This document shows, piece by piece, positions 1 to 6,838 of a DNA stretch of 7,234 bases (position 1 is its first letter; each line of letters begins with the position of its first letter). The translations under genes and the position numbers were made by a program. The DNA comes from Gammaproteobacteria bacterium. GTDB taxonomy: Bacteria > Pseudomonadota > Gammaproteobacteria > DSM-19610. Under the pieces are notes generated by a model. That model was given only the letters and a program-made list of their open reading frames with translations. It did not search any database and was not told where the DNA came from. The DNA lies in contig JAUXDG010000138.1 in the NCBI GenBank assembly GCA_030618475.1, forward strand, positions 1 to 7,234. The letters are read 5' to 3'.

Positions 1-1
1 C

Positions 2-17
2 TTAAGTTGACAGTACC
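2..17 (-). repeat. Possible insertion-sequence terminal repeat, inner end of an element lying left of the window
   Basis: The plus-strand bases TTAAGTTGACAGTACC match the reverse complement of 6823-6838 (TTAACTTGACAATACC) at 14 of 16 positions. The right-hand copy lies just outside a transposase remnant, so this copy may be the end of a related element extending out of the window. A match of this quality can arise by chance somewhere in 7 kb. The case rests on its position beside the remnant and at the edge of the gene block. The embedded TTGACA resembles a -35 box, but I see no good -10 partner. Confidence 0.35.
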
Positions 18-65
18 GTTTCTGAACACTGGCATCGCATTAGGTTATTGTTAGGGACAGCCGAT

Positions 66-257
66 TCAATCGTTTGACTCGTGGCGGCGGTAAAAATCGG
101 CTTCGTGTAGCGATAACTCACGTCCCGGCAGCTTTGACAACAACCTGGGCAGCAACGGTACAACAGCTGTCAGGGCGGCAAGCAAGCCGACAAAACGACG
201 TCGCTCCGGCACCATGCCTTTGTACAAGCTGACCGGGCTTTGCAGTCGCACCTTCAT
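66..257 (-). CDS. Small single-span membrane or Tat-signal-like protein, 63 aa, function unknown
   Basis: I do not recognise a named family. The ATG at 257 overlaps the amrS TGA by one base (TGATG), which points to translational coupling, and a run of G lies about 7 bases upstream. The reading frame stays open to an ATG at 296, but that start would sit inside amrS and is less likely. The 63-residue product has a basic stretch ERRRF (residues 18-22) followed by a hydrophobic segment (about 23-40). This resembles a twin-arginine signal or a signal anchor. A charged tail follows and contains ELSLHEADFYRR (47-58). That tail motif matches the tail of the 82-aa protein on the other side of amrS (ELVDTEASWYHR). 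The tail would be periplasmic if the segment is a Tat signal or an N-in anchor. It is the last gene of the block that I can see, and no terminator hairpin is evident in 1-65. Confidence 0.7.
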   Translation of the reverse strand: MKVRLQSPVSLYKGMVPERRRFVGLLAALTAVVPLLPRLLSKLPGRELSLHEADFYRRHESND

Positions 258-1234
258 CACCACACCCCCGGAATAGGAAGCTTGCACACCGGACAACGCC
301 CGTCTTCGGTCAATCGATTCTCGACAATCCTATTACCGATACGCTCGATCAACAGGCTATCATCCCGTGGGCAGTAGGTAGATGTGGCCTTGTTGCCGAA
401 TACGTTCCCAATATAGACATACTGCAGTCCCGCGTCCATAGCCTCGGCACGGGCGTGTTCGAGCGTCGCCGTCGTGGTCGGCGGCAGATTGCGAAGCTTA
501 TACATAGGCTGGAAGCGGCTGAAGTGTAACGGGGTCTCCTCGCCCAGCTCGGAACGAATCCACTTTGCCATCCTGTGTATGCCGCCCATGTCATCATTCA
601 AGGTGGGAATAACCAGGTAGGTGACCTCCTGCCAGACGCCCTCCTCGCTGAAAATAACCAGTGCGTCTAGCACCGGTTTCAGGCTGGCGCCACAATTGCG
701 GCGATAGAATTCGTCGTTAAATGCTTTCAGATCGGTGTTGGTTGCATCCAGTACCTTGCACAGTTTCCGCAGCGGTGCTGCGTTGATGTAACCCGCCGTC
801 ACGAATACATTCTTCAAGCCCTGTTCATGGGCCAGCACCGCCGTGTCGTACACGTATTCATAAAAAACGATCGGATCCGAATAGGTGTAGGCGACCGACT
901 GACAGTCGCGTGCCTTTGCAGTTGCAACCACCTGATCCGGCATCAGATGGTAGAGCTGTTCCATTTCCTCGCCACCGCGCTGGGAAAGTTGCCAGTTCTG
1001 GCAATTGCGGCAATGCAGGTTACAGCCGGCCGTGGCAATGGAGAATACCCGGCTCGCGGGATAGAAGTGATAGAGCGGCTTCTTCTCCATCGGATCGATA
1101 TGCACAGCAGACGGACGCCCATAGGTCGTCGCGCGCAGTTTTCCGCCGAGATTCACCCGTATGCGACAGTCACCGGCGCCACCTTGCGGAATCCGGCACT
1201 CGCGTGGACAGAGTTCACAACGAACCTCATTCAC
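257..1234 (-). CDS. amrS: AmmeMemoRadiSam system radical SAM enzyme
   Basis: This is a radical SAM protein of the pyruvate-formate-lyase-activating-enzyme-like group that accompanies Memo and AMMECR1 proteins. Its substrate is not established. I start it at GTG 1234, giving 325 aa. The product then begins just before an N-terminal cysteine cluster (C6, C9, C13, C23), and AGGG lies two bases upstream. The open frame runs back to 1378, but that stretch lies inside the neighbouring small gene and has no family-like sequence. The [4Fe-4S]/SAM motif is CNLHCRNC (C71, C75, C78), preceded by FSIATAG and followed by QNW, typical of this subfamily. The C-terminus ends in a conserved-looking CPVC (314-317) and IPGVW. 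A preceding site reads TYCPRDD (286-292), where I recall relatives having a CPxC pair, so one cysteine appears lost. The gene overlaps its upstream neighbour by 8 bases and its downstream neighbour by 1. Memo and AMMECR1 genes are not in this window. Confidence 0.93.
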   Translation of the reverse strand: MNEVRCELCPRECRIPQGGAGDCRIRVNLGGKLRATTYGRPSAVHIDPMEKKPLYHFYPASRVFSIATAGCNLHCRNCQNWQLSQRGGEEMEQLYHLMPDQVVATAKARDCQSVAYTYSDPIVFYEYVYDTAVLAHEQGLKNVFVTAGYINAAPLRKLCKVLDATNTDLKAFNDEFYRRNCGASLKPVLDALVIFSEEGVWQEVTYLVIPTLNDDMGGIHRMAKWIRSELGEETPLHFSRFQPMYKLRNLPPTTTATLEHARAEAMDAGLQYVYIGNVFGNKATSTYCPRDDSLLIERIGNRIVENRLTEDGRCPVCKLPIPGVW

Positions 1235-1475
1235 GACCCTGTCCCGCTTTCTCCGTCTTTTCGCGGTGGTACCAGCTGGCTTCGGTGTCAACCAGCTCCC
1301 CCGCTTCGATGCGGGTCTGCAGCGCCTGCAGATCAATGCGCCGCCAGCCACCCGGTGGACCGCTCTCGCCACCGGCACCGCTAACCAGAAAGCCGCTGAT
1401 CAGGAACAGGTTGAGCAGCACCAGGACGACAAAACGCAGATCACGTAACCGACTATGATTCAGCAGTTTCTCCAT
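1227..1475 (-). CDS. Small single-span membrane protein, 82 aa, function unknown
   Basis: No named family is recognised. The ATG at 1475 has AAGG two bases upstream. The TGA at 1229-1227 lies inside the amrS start region, with GTGAATGA shared by both genes (8-base overlap). The protein has a basic N-terminus (K3, R9, R11, R14), one hydrophobic helix (about 15-33), a Gly/Pro-rich linker (34-43), then an amphipathic segment beginning WRRIDLQALQTRIEAG. The tail motif ELVDTEASWYHR (60-71) parallels ELSLHEADFYRR in the 63-aa protein downstream of amrS. The positive-inside rule suggests N-in/C-out, which puts the motif on the periplasmic side. The tight overlap with amrS argues that it is a real gene and functionally linked. 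It could be a subunit of the large redox protein or a substrate of the radical SAM enzyme; both ideas are inference. Confidence 0.75.
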   Translation of the reverse strand: MEKLLNHSRLRDLRFVVLVLLNLFLISGFLVSGAGGESGPPGGWRRIDLQALQTRIEAGELVDTEASWYHREKTEKAGQGRE

Positions 1476-1492
1476 GACCTTGCAACCCGCCC

Positions 1493-1506
1493 GTGCATTG
1501 CTGCAC
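1493..1506 (-). other. Short perfect hairpin with GNRA-type loop in the intergenic leader
   Basis: The minus-strand RNA reads GTGCA GCAA TGCAC, a 5-bp perfect stem with a GCAA tetraloop, in the 67-base gap between the large fusion gene and the 82-aa gene. No U-tract follows, so it is not an intrinsic terminator. It could affect mRNA stability or access to the downstream start about 18 bases away. It may also be chance. Confidence 0.25.
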
Positions 1507-1542
1507 TAAAGCAATAAGCTTCACACGACTATCGTTTCAATT

Positions 1543-4500
1543 CTAGTCCAGTTTGCGCTCCTGTCGATGACGCACACCGAAGTCAGCAGCGGTGACGCAG
1601 CGATGACAATGAATGCAATCCACGTCATAGTCGTTGTGCACCCCGATATCACAGTGTTCGTAGCGCCGCGTCGGGCCAAAGGATTTCCACAGTGCCAGCT
1701 TGTTGCTCAGCGCAAGAAAGGCCCCGAAGGGACAGAAATAGCGGCACCAGAATCGATAATAAAACAGCGAGCCGACCAGGCTGACGACGGTGATACCGCC
1801 CAGCCAGCCGCCAACATGCCCTGCGAACAGATGCTGCATGGGGTTGAAGGCCAGCCAGGTCTTGTCGCCGCTGATCCACACCGCCACCAGCAACAGGGCC
1901 AGCAGGACGAACTTGATATAACGCAGGCGCAGCTCGAGCGGATGTTGCGGGTAGGACCTCAGGTACAGATAGCGGCCAAGCCTGGATATGAATTCCTGCA
2001 GCGCCCCGAAGGGACAGACATAGCCGCAGTAGGCCTGACCGAAGAGCAGGCCCGTGAGCAGGACAAAGCCCAGCAACAGCCAGCGCTGCGGATTGTCGAC
2101 GACCGAAGCAAAATGGCCCAGACTCAGGTTAATCAGGTCCATCTCGGTCACCAGCGTGTTGAAGCCAAAACCCAGAATCCCCAGGACAGCCGCCTGGTAC
2201 AGCAGTCTCGGCCCGTCACGACCGTCACGGTAGACCGGAAAGAAGATCAACAGCAACACCAGGGTGATGACAAACTGCGGCGCCATCCAGGCCGACCTTT
2301 GTTCAGCTGCCTTGCGAGCGCCAATCGGGCTGTTGCCAAAAGCGGCCCTGCTACCGACCTCGGCCGCGCGGTTGATCGAGGCGAGGGCGGCACGGCTGCT
2401 GAGCGTGGCACCGGACAGTGCATCAACCCCGTCGAGCGCCAGGGGCGAGTGATTAAAATCGTGGCCGCTCAGGCCGGCTAGCCAGGTATCGATACCGGCG
2501 ATATAAGACGGCGTTTCATCCGATTCGAGGTAGCGTACCCCGCGCAGGATGCCGCCGCTGTCCACGGCTACCAGCAAGTTGAGCGGTCCCGCATACCCTC
2601 GGATATCCCGGGCAACCGTAATGGTGGCCAGGGACACGGTGTCGGCGGCGCTGCTGTCAGCGGCACGCCCGAGGTAACAGGGCACGGGTTTTTCGCACGG
2701 CTCGAATCGCTGTGAGCCGCTCAACTGCGCCAGGGTCGCATCGCTGAAACGGGTACGGGGCTCGGGTTGCGCACCCTGCACAAGGATCAACAGTATAAAA
2801 CTGCTGCAGACGACAAACAGCAGCGCCCAGGACAGCCCGCCCCAGGGGAAGGTGCGGTGCCCGCGCAGCTGCAGGGCCGCAATAGGCTCGGGCGCATATT
2901 CGGCATACAGAACAGGAACCAGGACAAGACCGGCTGACAAGGCAAGCAGGTAGAAGGTACCCTGTGTCCCGAGCAGTGGCACCAGCAAGGCACCGGTGAC
3001 CAGCCCACCGAGTGCGCCGCCCAGGTCATCGGCGGCGGCGATCACACCGCTGCTGTGCAGGACCTCGCCGGTATCGGTTTGTGCCTGACGGAAGCCGAGC
3101 GGGAAGCCGGTACCGGTGAGCAGGCCGGCCAGCAGGCACAGCGCCAGGTACCAGGCCTCGCGCGGAACCTGCTGCAGCTGTCCCAGCCACTCGAGCAGTG
3201 CCGGGATAGCGAGCAGGATGACGGCGACCAGAGCCAGCAACAGGGCAGGCGCTAGGCCTGGCCGTCGGCTGCCGGCCAGACGCTGTCCCAGCAAACCGGC
3301 GCCCAGCGCCAGGCCGGTCATGAACAAGCCGTTGAGCAGCGCAATGCGGCTGAATACGAAGCCTACCTGAGCTTGGTAACTGAGCAGCAGCGCGAGCTGC
3401 ATCGCCATAGCGATCATACCGAGTACCACCAACGACAGTGTCGCGACCTGACGGCGCAGCCTCGCCGGCGCCGTCTTTTCCAGTGCCGACTTGAGCAGCA
3501 GCAGTACGACAAACACCGCCAACGGCACCAGGTAAGGAAGGCTGCCCAGTTTATGCAGTGTCTGCAGCCATTCAACCACCAGGGAACCGCTGAACTTGCC
3601 CCATAGCACCATATTCAGGTAGTAGCTGACCGGCCGGCTGTCGGTGTTTATTTCCGAAACCTCGGCGGCGAGCTGCTGCCGGACGAAGTCAATCCGCGCG
3701 GGCGGTAACAGGGTGAAGAATGAAACCGAGGGAAAAAGGTGCTCGTCAAGGGGGATGGCCAGATAACGTTTCTCGAGGATCGAGGGATCTTCTGTGACCC
3801 GCCCGGCCATGGCCGCAGCGCAGTAGACGTGCCGATCACCCGGTGCAACGGCCAGTTCAGGAAACACGCTGGACAATGTATGGTAGACAGAACCGCTGTA
3901 ACTGCGAACCTCGTTTCCCAGGTAGTTGGCGGCACCGCTCACCGTCGTACACAAAACCCCGTTGCCGGCCATCCTTTTGCTGACGGCCTGGTAAAAGTCC
4001 TGAGTGAAGTAGCGATTGCTGTGGGCGCTGGACGGGTCCGCCGACACCACCAGCACCAGATCAAAGGCTTCACGGCGCTGCAACTGGTTAACAAAACCGC
4101 GTCCATCGCTAAAATGAACCGTCAGCCGCGAGTCCTGCAGTGCTTCCCGGGTATCTGCCGGCAGGTAGGACCGTAAACGCTCAAAGGCGTAGCGATCCTC
4201 AACAACAACGTCCACCTGCTTCAGCGGATAACGCAGCAACTCGGTCACCAGCCCACTGGCGAGTCCCCCGAAGACCAACGCACGCTCGGCATTAGGAGCC
4301 TGGGCAGTGTAGTAAGCGGCTTCCTGCTGCACAGCTTCGCGGTCTGGAAAACTCGTGATAATACGGCCATCTTCGATAACCGAAATCTGTGACCCCAGAC
4401 GGGCAATGTTGATATGGCCGTAGCGCGTCTCGACGGTGTCCAGTAGCTCCAGGCCCGGCTGTAGTATTGAGAAACGCAGCCGCTCCATGGCCCGATCCAC

Positions 4501-5208
4501 AGTACCGCCCAGCGGCGTAGCGGCCAACATCAATCCAGCGAGCACCAGGCTCCACGCGCTCAGGCGAAAGCCGCCCGAACCGCCGCGTAACATGGCTGAT
4601 ATGGTACCCATCAGCGCTGCAACAATGCCCAGGCTGCGCCAGACCCCCGCCCACTCGATCAAGACAAAGGTAAACAACACAGCACCCAACAGGGCTCCGA
4701 GGGCATCAACGATGTACAGTCGCGACACGCCGCCGACCCTGGCGTCTGATGTCACATTCTCACCAGATCGCTGCCCGCCCCCGTCAACCAGGGCCTTGCA
4801 GGCCAGCGGGAACGCGAGGCCCACGCCCAGGCTGGTCGGCAAGGTGATCAGCAACAAGGAAGCAAAAAGTTCACCGAGCGGAATCAACTCGCTGGCGGGC
4901 ACATCGAGGAACAGGCGTATGGTGCGGGTGGCCAGCACCTGCAACACCAGCACCACTGGAAGAACTGAAAAAAGCCGCCTCAGCAGTGTCAAAGGGTGCT
5001 CAATCCAGTGGCGTTGCCGCAGCCAGATAACGCTCACAGACCCGACCGCGACCCAGAGCAACCAGCTGCCGAAAAAGACCCCCAGGCTGATATCGTTGCC
5101 ATAGAAGACCACCAGGCTCTCGCGAATCAGCAGGGCCTGGGCGATCTGCGCGTAAAGACCCAGCGCAAATAACGCAAGGTAAACGAGAAAACGGTGTGAA
5201 AAACTCAC
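1543..5208 (-). CDS. Giant fusion: MFS-like membrane/spermidine-synthase-like protein joined to a NosR/RnfG-type FMN-binding and 4Fe-4S membrane electron-transfer module
   Basis: I start it at GTG 5208 (1221 aa), six bases after an AGG. GTG 5211 is equally possible, and the only upstream in-frame ATG (5457) adds 83 residues that look unlike protein. Residues 1-235 are membrane helices. Residues 310-530 are a spermidine-synthase-like Rossmann domain with GGLASG (314-319), VVED (335-338), SDGRGF (367-372) and ADPSSAHSNRYFT (390-402). The usual GGGDGG loop has lost its Asp, so ordinary aminopropyl transfer is doubtful. Residues 557-770 are a second helical block. Up to here it is the 'fused MFS/spermidine synthase' architecture. 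After a helix at 791-812 comes an FMN_bind domain (857-957) with DALSGATLSS. Thr935 fits the ApbE flavinylation site of RnfG and NosR. Further helices carry CGYVCP (C1061, C1065) and CRYFCP (C1155, C1159), as in NosR/NapH. The tail has C1186 and CIHCHRC (1198-1204) but no classical final Cys-Pro. By analogy with NosR the flavin should be periplasmic and the Fe-S sites should lie at or inside the cytoplasmic face. Confidence 0.9.
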   Translation of the reverse strand: MSFSHRFLVYLALFALGLYAQIAQALLIRESLVVFYGNDISLGVFFGSWLLWVAVGSVSVIWLRQRHWIEHPLTLLRRLFSVLPVVLVLQVLATRTIRLFLDVPASELIPLGELFASLLLITLPTSLGVGLAFPLACKALVDGGGQRSGENVTSDARVGGVSRLYIVDALGALLGAVLFTFVLIEWAGVWRSLGIVAALMGTISAMLRGGSGGFRLSAWSLVLAGLMLAATPLGGTVDRAMERLRFSILQPGLELLDTVETRYGHINIARLGSQISVIEDGRIITSFPDREAVQQEAAYYTAQAPNAERALVFGGLASGLVTELLRYPLKQVDVVVEDRYAFERLRSYLPADTREALQDSRLTVHFSDGRGFVNQLQRREAFDLVLVVSADPSSAHSNRYFTQDFYQAVSKRMAGNGVLCTTVSGAANYLGNEVRSYSGSVYHTLSSVFPELAVAPGDRHVYCAAAMAGRVTEDPSILEKRYLAIPLDEHLFPSVSFFTLLPPARIDFVRQQLAAEVSEINTDSRPVSYYLNMVLWGKFSGSLVVEWLQTLHKLGSLPYLVPLAVFVVLLLLKSALEKTAPARLRRQVATLSLVVLGMIAMAMQLALLLSYQAQVGFVFSRIALLNGLFMTGLALGAGLLGQRLAGSRRPGLAPALLLALVAVILLAIPALLEWLGQLQQVPREAWYLALCLLAGLLTGTGFPLGFRQAQTDTGEVLHSSGVIAAADDLGGALGGLVTGALLVPLLGTQGTFYLLALSAGLVLVPVLYAEYAPEPIAALQLRGHRTFPWGGLSWALLFVVCSSFILLILVQGAQPEPRTRFSDATLAQLSGSQRFEPCEKPVPCYLGRAADSSAADTVSLATITVARDIRGYAGPLNLLVAVDSGGILRGVRYLESDETPSYIAGIDTWLAGLSGHDFNHSPLALDGVDALSGATLSSRAALASINRAAEVGSRAAFGNSPIGARKAAEQRSAWMAPQFVITLVLLLIFFPVYRDGRDGPRLLYQAAVLGILGFGFNTLVTEMDLINLSLGHFASVVDNPQRWLLLGFVLLTGLLFGQAYCGYVCPFGALQEFISRLGRYLYLRSYPQHPLELRLRYIKFVLLALLLVAVWISGDKTWLAFNPMQHLFAGHVGGWLGGITVVSLVGSLFYYRFWCRYFCPFGAFLALSNKLALWKSFGPTRRYEHCDIGVHNDYDVDCIHCHRCVTAADFGVRHRQERKLD

Positions 5209-5501
5209 CACCGGCCTACAACGGGGCAAAGTGTCGCCGACAAGCTCTTCGGACAGGTGGCGCGAGCCGTGCACAGCAGAGCTGCCTGTCCGGAAAACCC
5301 GTAACGCAGACAGGGTGTAATATGCATAGTGACTGTGGTCATGCCGCGAGCCTCTACAGCCAACACACGTCGGGCGCCAATCGAAATAATAGCGCAAATG
5401 GTCCAACAACGCTGAGACGAACCCTGGGATGCATTTGTGGGCTAAAATTACGGACACTCTATTTGCGCGCGTTCATTCAACGGCGTTTTAATGAAACAAT
5501 C
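5209..5501. promoter_or_regulatory. Divergent intergenic region between the fusion gene and the Mth938-domain gene
   Basis: The 293 bases separate two divergently read genes, so promoters for both should be here. On the plus strand, TAAAAT at 5443-5448 is a plausible -10 about 54 bases before the ATG, but there is no convincing -35 at the normal spacing. On the minus strand, an AT-rich patch around 5318-5330 (TATGCATATTACA) could contain a -10, again without a clear -35. A 6-base inverted pair (CAAATG 5395-5400, CATTTG 5432-5437) could be an operator half-site pair but is weak. Both strands stay open for long stretches here. I regard that as a by-product of base composition. Confidence 0.45.
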
Positions 5502-5846
5502 ATGAAAATTACCAACTACAGCTTTGGTCATATCGAAGTCGACGGCCTGGATTACAGCTCCGATGTCATCATTACGCCCGAGGGTGTACAGGGCGGCTGG
5601 TGGCGAAAAGAAGGGCATAACCTGGCCATCGAAGACCTGGATACGGTCATCGCTGCCAAACCTGACACGCTGATCATCGGTTCCGGTTACTACGGGCGTA
5701 TGCGGGTCCCCGGTGTCACCAGGTCCTTCCTGACCGGCAGGGGAATCAGGGTTGAAGTGGTGCAAACGTCAGAGGCTGTGGAGGTGTTCAACAAGCTCCA
5801 GCAGAAGTACGCCCGCGTTGTAGCGGCATTGCACTTGACCTGCTGA
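5502..5846 (+). CDS. Mth938-domain (DUF498) protein
   Basis: This 114-aa protein matches the small Mth938-like fold family, which includes archaeal Mth938, human AAMDC and the complex I assembly factor NDUFAF3. Bacterial members have no proven activity. The start at ATG 5502 gives the typical N-terminus (MKITNYSFGH). The open frame continues upstream to 5196 but without family-like sequence. Visible family landmarks are the GGWWRKEGH segment (31-39), the strand and loop LIIGSGYYGRM (57-67) and the C-terminal ALHLTC (109-114), which is characteristic of bacterial members. The full domain is present and the length is normal. No strong Shine-Dalgarno sequence is visible. A four-codon reading frame (ATG 5491, MKQS) ends by overlapping the start codon. 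The gene is divergent from the redox/radical SAM block. Confidence 0.9.
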   Translation: MKITNYSFGHIEVDGLDYSSDVIITPEGVQGGWWRKEGHNLAIEDLDTVIAAKPDTLIIGSGYYGRMRVPGVTRSFLTGRGIRVEVVQTSEAVEVFNKLQQKYARVVAALHLTC

Positions 5847-5968
5847 TTACTGCCAAACAAATATCAAGAAATCCACCATTCACTGGTAGCTACAGCAGAA
5901 AACAGGTCTGTCCTAATCCACTCTGCCGATCTTCCGCTCCGGGTATAAGTTCCGCTATTATTACAGGA

Positions 5969-6778
5969 ATGTTTGAACAAGAAGGCAATCGTGAACGTAT
6001 TGCCGCGGTGACCGGCGCCAGCGGGGCCATCGGCATGGCTATTGCCCGCCAACTGGCTGCGGTTCCTGGTCATGATGTCGTACTTGTGTGCCGAAACGAG
6101 GACAAGGCTGTCCGCTGCGTACAGAATATTTCACACACAACCGGCAATCCCCGAGTTCGCCATGAACTTGCAGATCTCTCGCGATGCGCTTCCATTGAGG
6201 CGTTGGCACAACGCTGGGAAAGGCCGCTTGATGTCCTGGTCAATAACGCCGCCATCACACCACGCCGTCTTACGCATACGCCCGAAGGCATCGAGATGCA
6301 GTTCGCAACCAATGTTCTGGGGTACTTCTGGATGATTGAGGTGTTCACCGAACATCTCAAGCAAGGGTCTGCCGCACGCATCATCAACGTGGCCAGCTAC
6401 TGGGCAGGTGGTCTTGATCTCGGAGATCTCGAGTTCGAAAAACGGCGTTACAACAATGATACCGCCTACCGACAATCCAAACAGGCTGACAGAATGCTGA
6501 CTGTGGCCTTCGCCCGGCGACTGCAACCGTTCGGCATTAAGGTGAACGCCTGTCATCCGGGCGATGTCAACTCCACCCTGAGCAACAATCTGGGCTTCGG
6601 CGGGCACGAGTCGCCCGATGAGGGGGCAAGAACCCCGGTGTGGCTGGCAACCAGTGACGCCGGCGGCAAACACACTGGCAAGTACTTCGAACATCAGCGC
6701 CAGGTGAGCTGTCCTTTTGGCAGAGATTCCGCAGCGGTGGAGTCATTGTATGCTGCCTGCCGGTCCTACACGAACTGA
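5969..6778 (+). CDS. Short-chain dehydrogenase/reductase (retinol dehydrogenase / protochlorophyllide reductase-like SDR)
   Basis: This 269-aa cytoplasmic NAD(P)-dependent oxidoreductase is a classical-type SDR. The cofactor loop TGASGAIG (15-22) follows a short beta strand. NNAA (92-95), Asn115 in FATNVLG, Ser143 in VASYW and the YRQSK pair (Tyr167, Lys171) supply the catalytic Asn-Ser-Tyr-Lys set. HPG (196-198) follows. Arg42 in the CRN segment after the second strand hints at NADP(H). The C-terminal part, with SPDEGARTPVWLATS and TGKYF, resembles retinol-dehydrogenase/WWOX-like bacterial SDRs. The substrate cannot be read from the sequence. I chose ATG 5969. An AGGA directly abuts it, closer than a normal ribosome binding site, and a TATTAT at 5956-5961 would place transcription start almost at the ATG, so a leaderless or misassigned start is possible. 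The repeated TTCCGCT at 5932 and 5950 lies just upstream. The 122-base gap from the Mth938 gene leaves operon membership open. Confidence 0.9.
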   Translation: MFEQEGNRERIAAVTGASGAIGMAIARQLAAVPGHDVVLVCRNEDKAVRCVQNISHTTGNPRVRHELADLSRCASIEALAQRWERPLDVLVNNAAITPRRLTHTPEGIEMQFATNVLGYFWMIEVFTEHLKQGSAARIINVASYWAGGLDLGDLEFEKRRYNNDTAYRQSKQADRMLTVAFARRLQPFGIKVNACHPGDVNSTLSNNLGFGGHESPDEGARTPVWLATSDAGGKHTGKYFEHQRQVSCPFGRDSAAVESLYAACRSYTN

Positions 6779-6822
6779 GGGCACTATCAACTTAAGCCGA
6801 ACCGTACAAAGATTGTCTGGCT

Positions 6823-6838
6823 GGTATTGTCAAGTTAA
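6823..6838 (+). repeat. Possible insertion-sequence terminal repeat adjoining the transposase remnant
   Basis: GGTATTGTCAAGTTAA lies about 100 bases beyond the transposase stop codon, where an element end would be expected. It matches the reverse complement of window positions 2-17 at 14 of 16 positions. A matching opposite end of this same element is not convincing before the window ends, so the element's other boundary is unresolved. Confidence 0.35.

Noticed and set aside
7..35. TTGACA at 7-12 as a promoter -35 box, plus strand
   Set aside because: No acceptable -10 hexamer at 16-18 base spacing and no plus-strand gene downstream. It is more likely part of a repeat end.
1235..1378. N-terminal extension of amrS to ATG 1378
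   Set aside because: This Arg-rich stretch overlaps the small membrane protein gene almost entirely and lies before the conserved N-terminal cysteines. GTG 1234 fits better.
1476..1542. Transcription terminator between the fusion gene and the 82-aa gene
   Set aside because: Only a 5-bp hairpin without a U-tract is present, so read-through into the downstream genes is more likely.
1567..2481. Plus-strand 304-residue open frame
   Set aside because: It lies entirely opposite the FMN/Fe-S part of the fusion gene, is Gln/Arg-rich with no recognisable domain, and is a shadow of GC-rich coding sequence.
4436..5104. Plus-strand 222-residue open frame
   Set aside because: It is antisense to the N-terminal membrane and early synthase region, Ser/Thr/Pro/Arg-rich, and has no family features.
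5196..5501. N-terminal extension of the Mth938-domain protein
   Set aside because: The 102 extra residues have no domain character, and the domain begins exactly at ATG 5502.
6131..6694. Minus-strand 187-residue open frame
   Set aside because: It is antisense to the SDR gene, whose motifs are complete on the plus strand.
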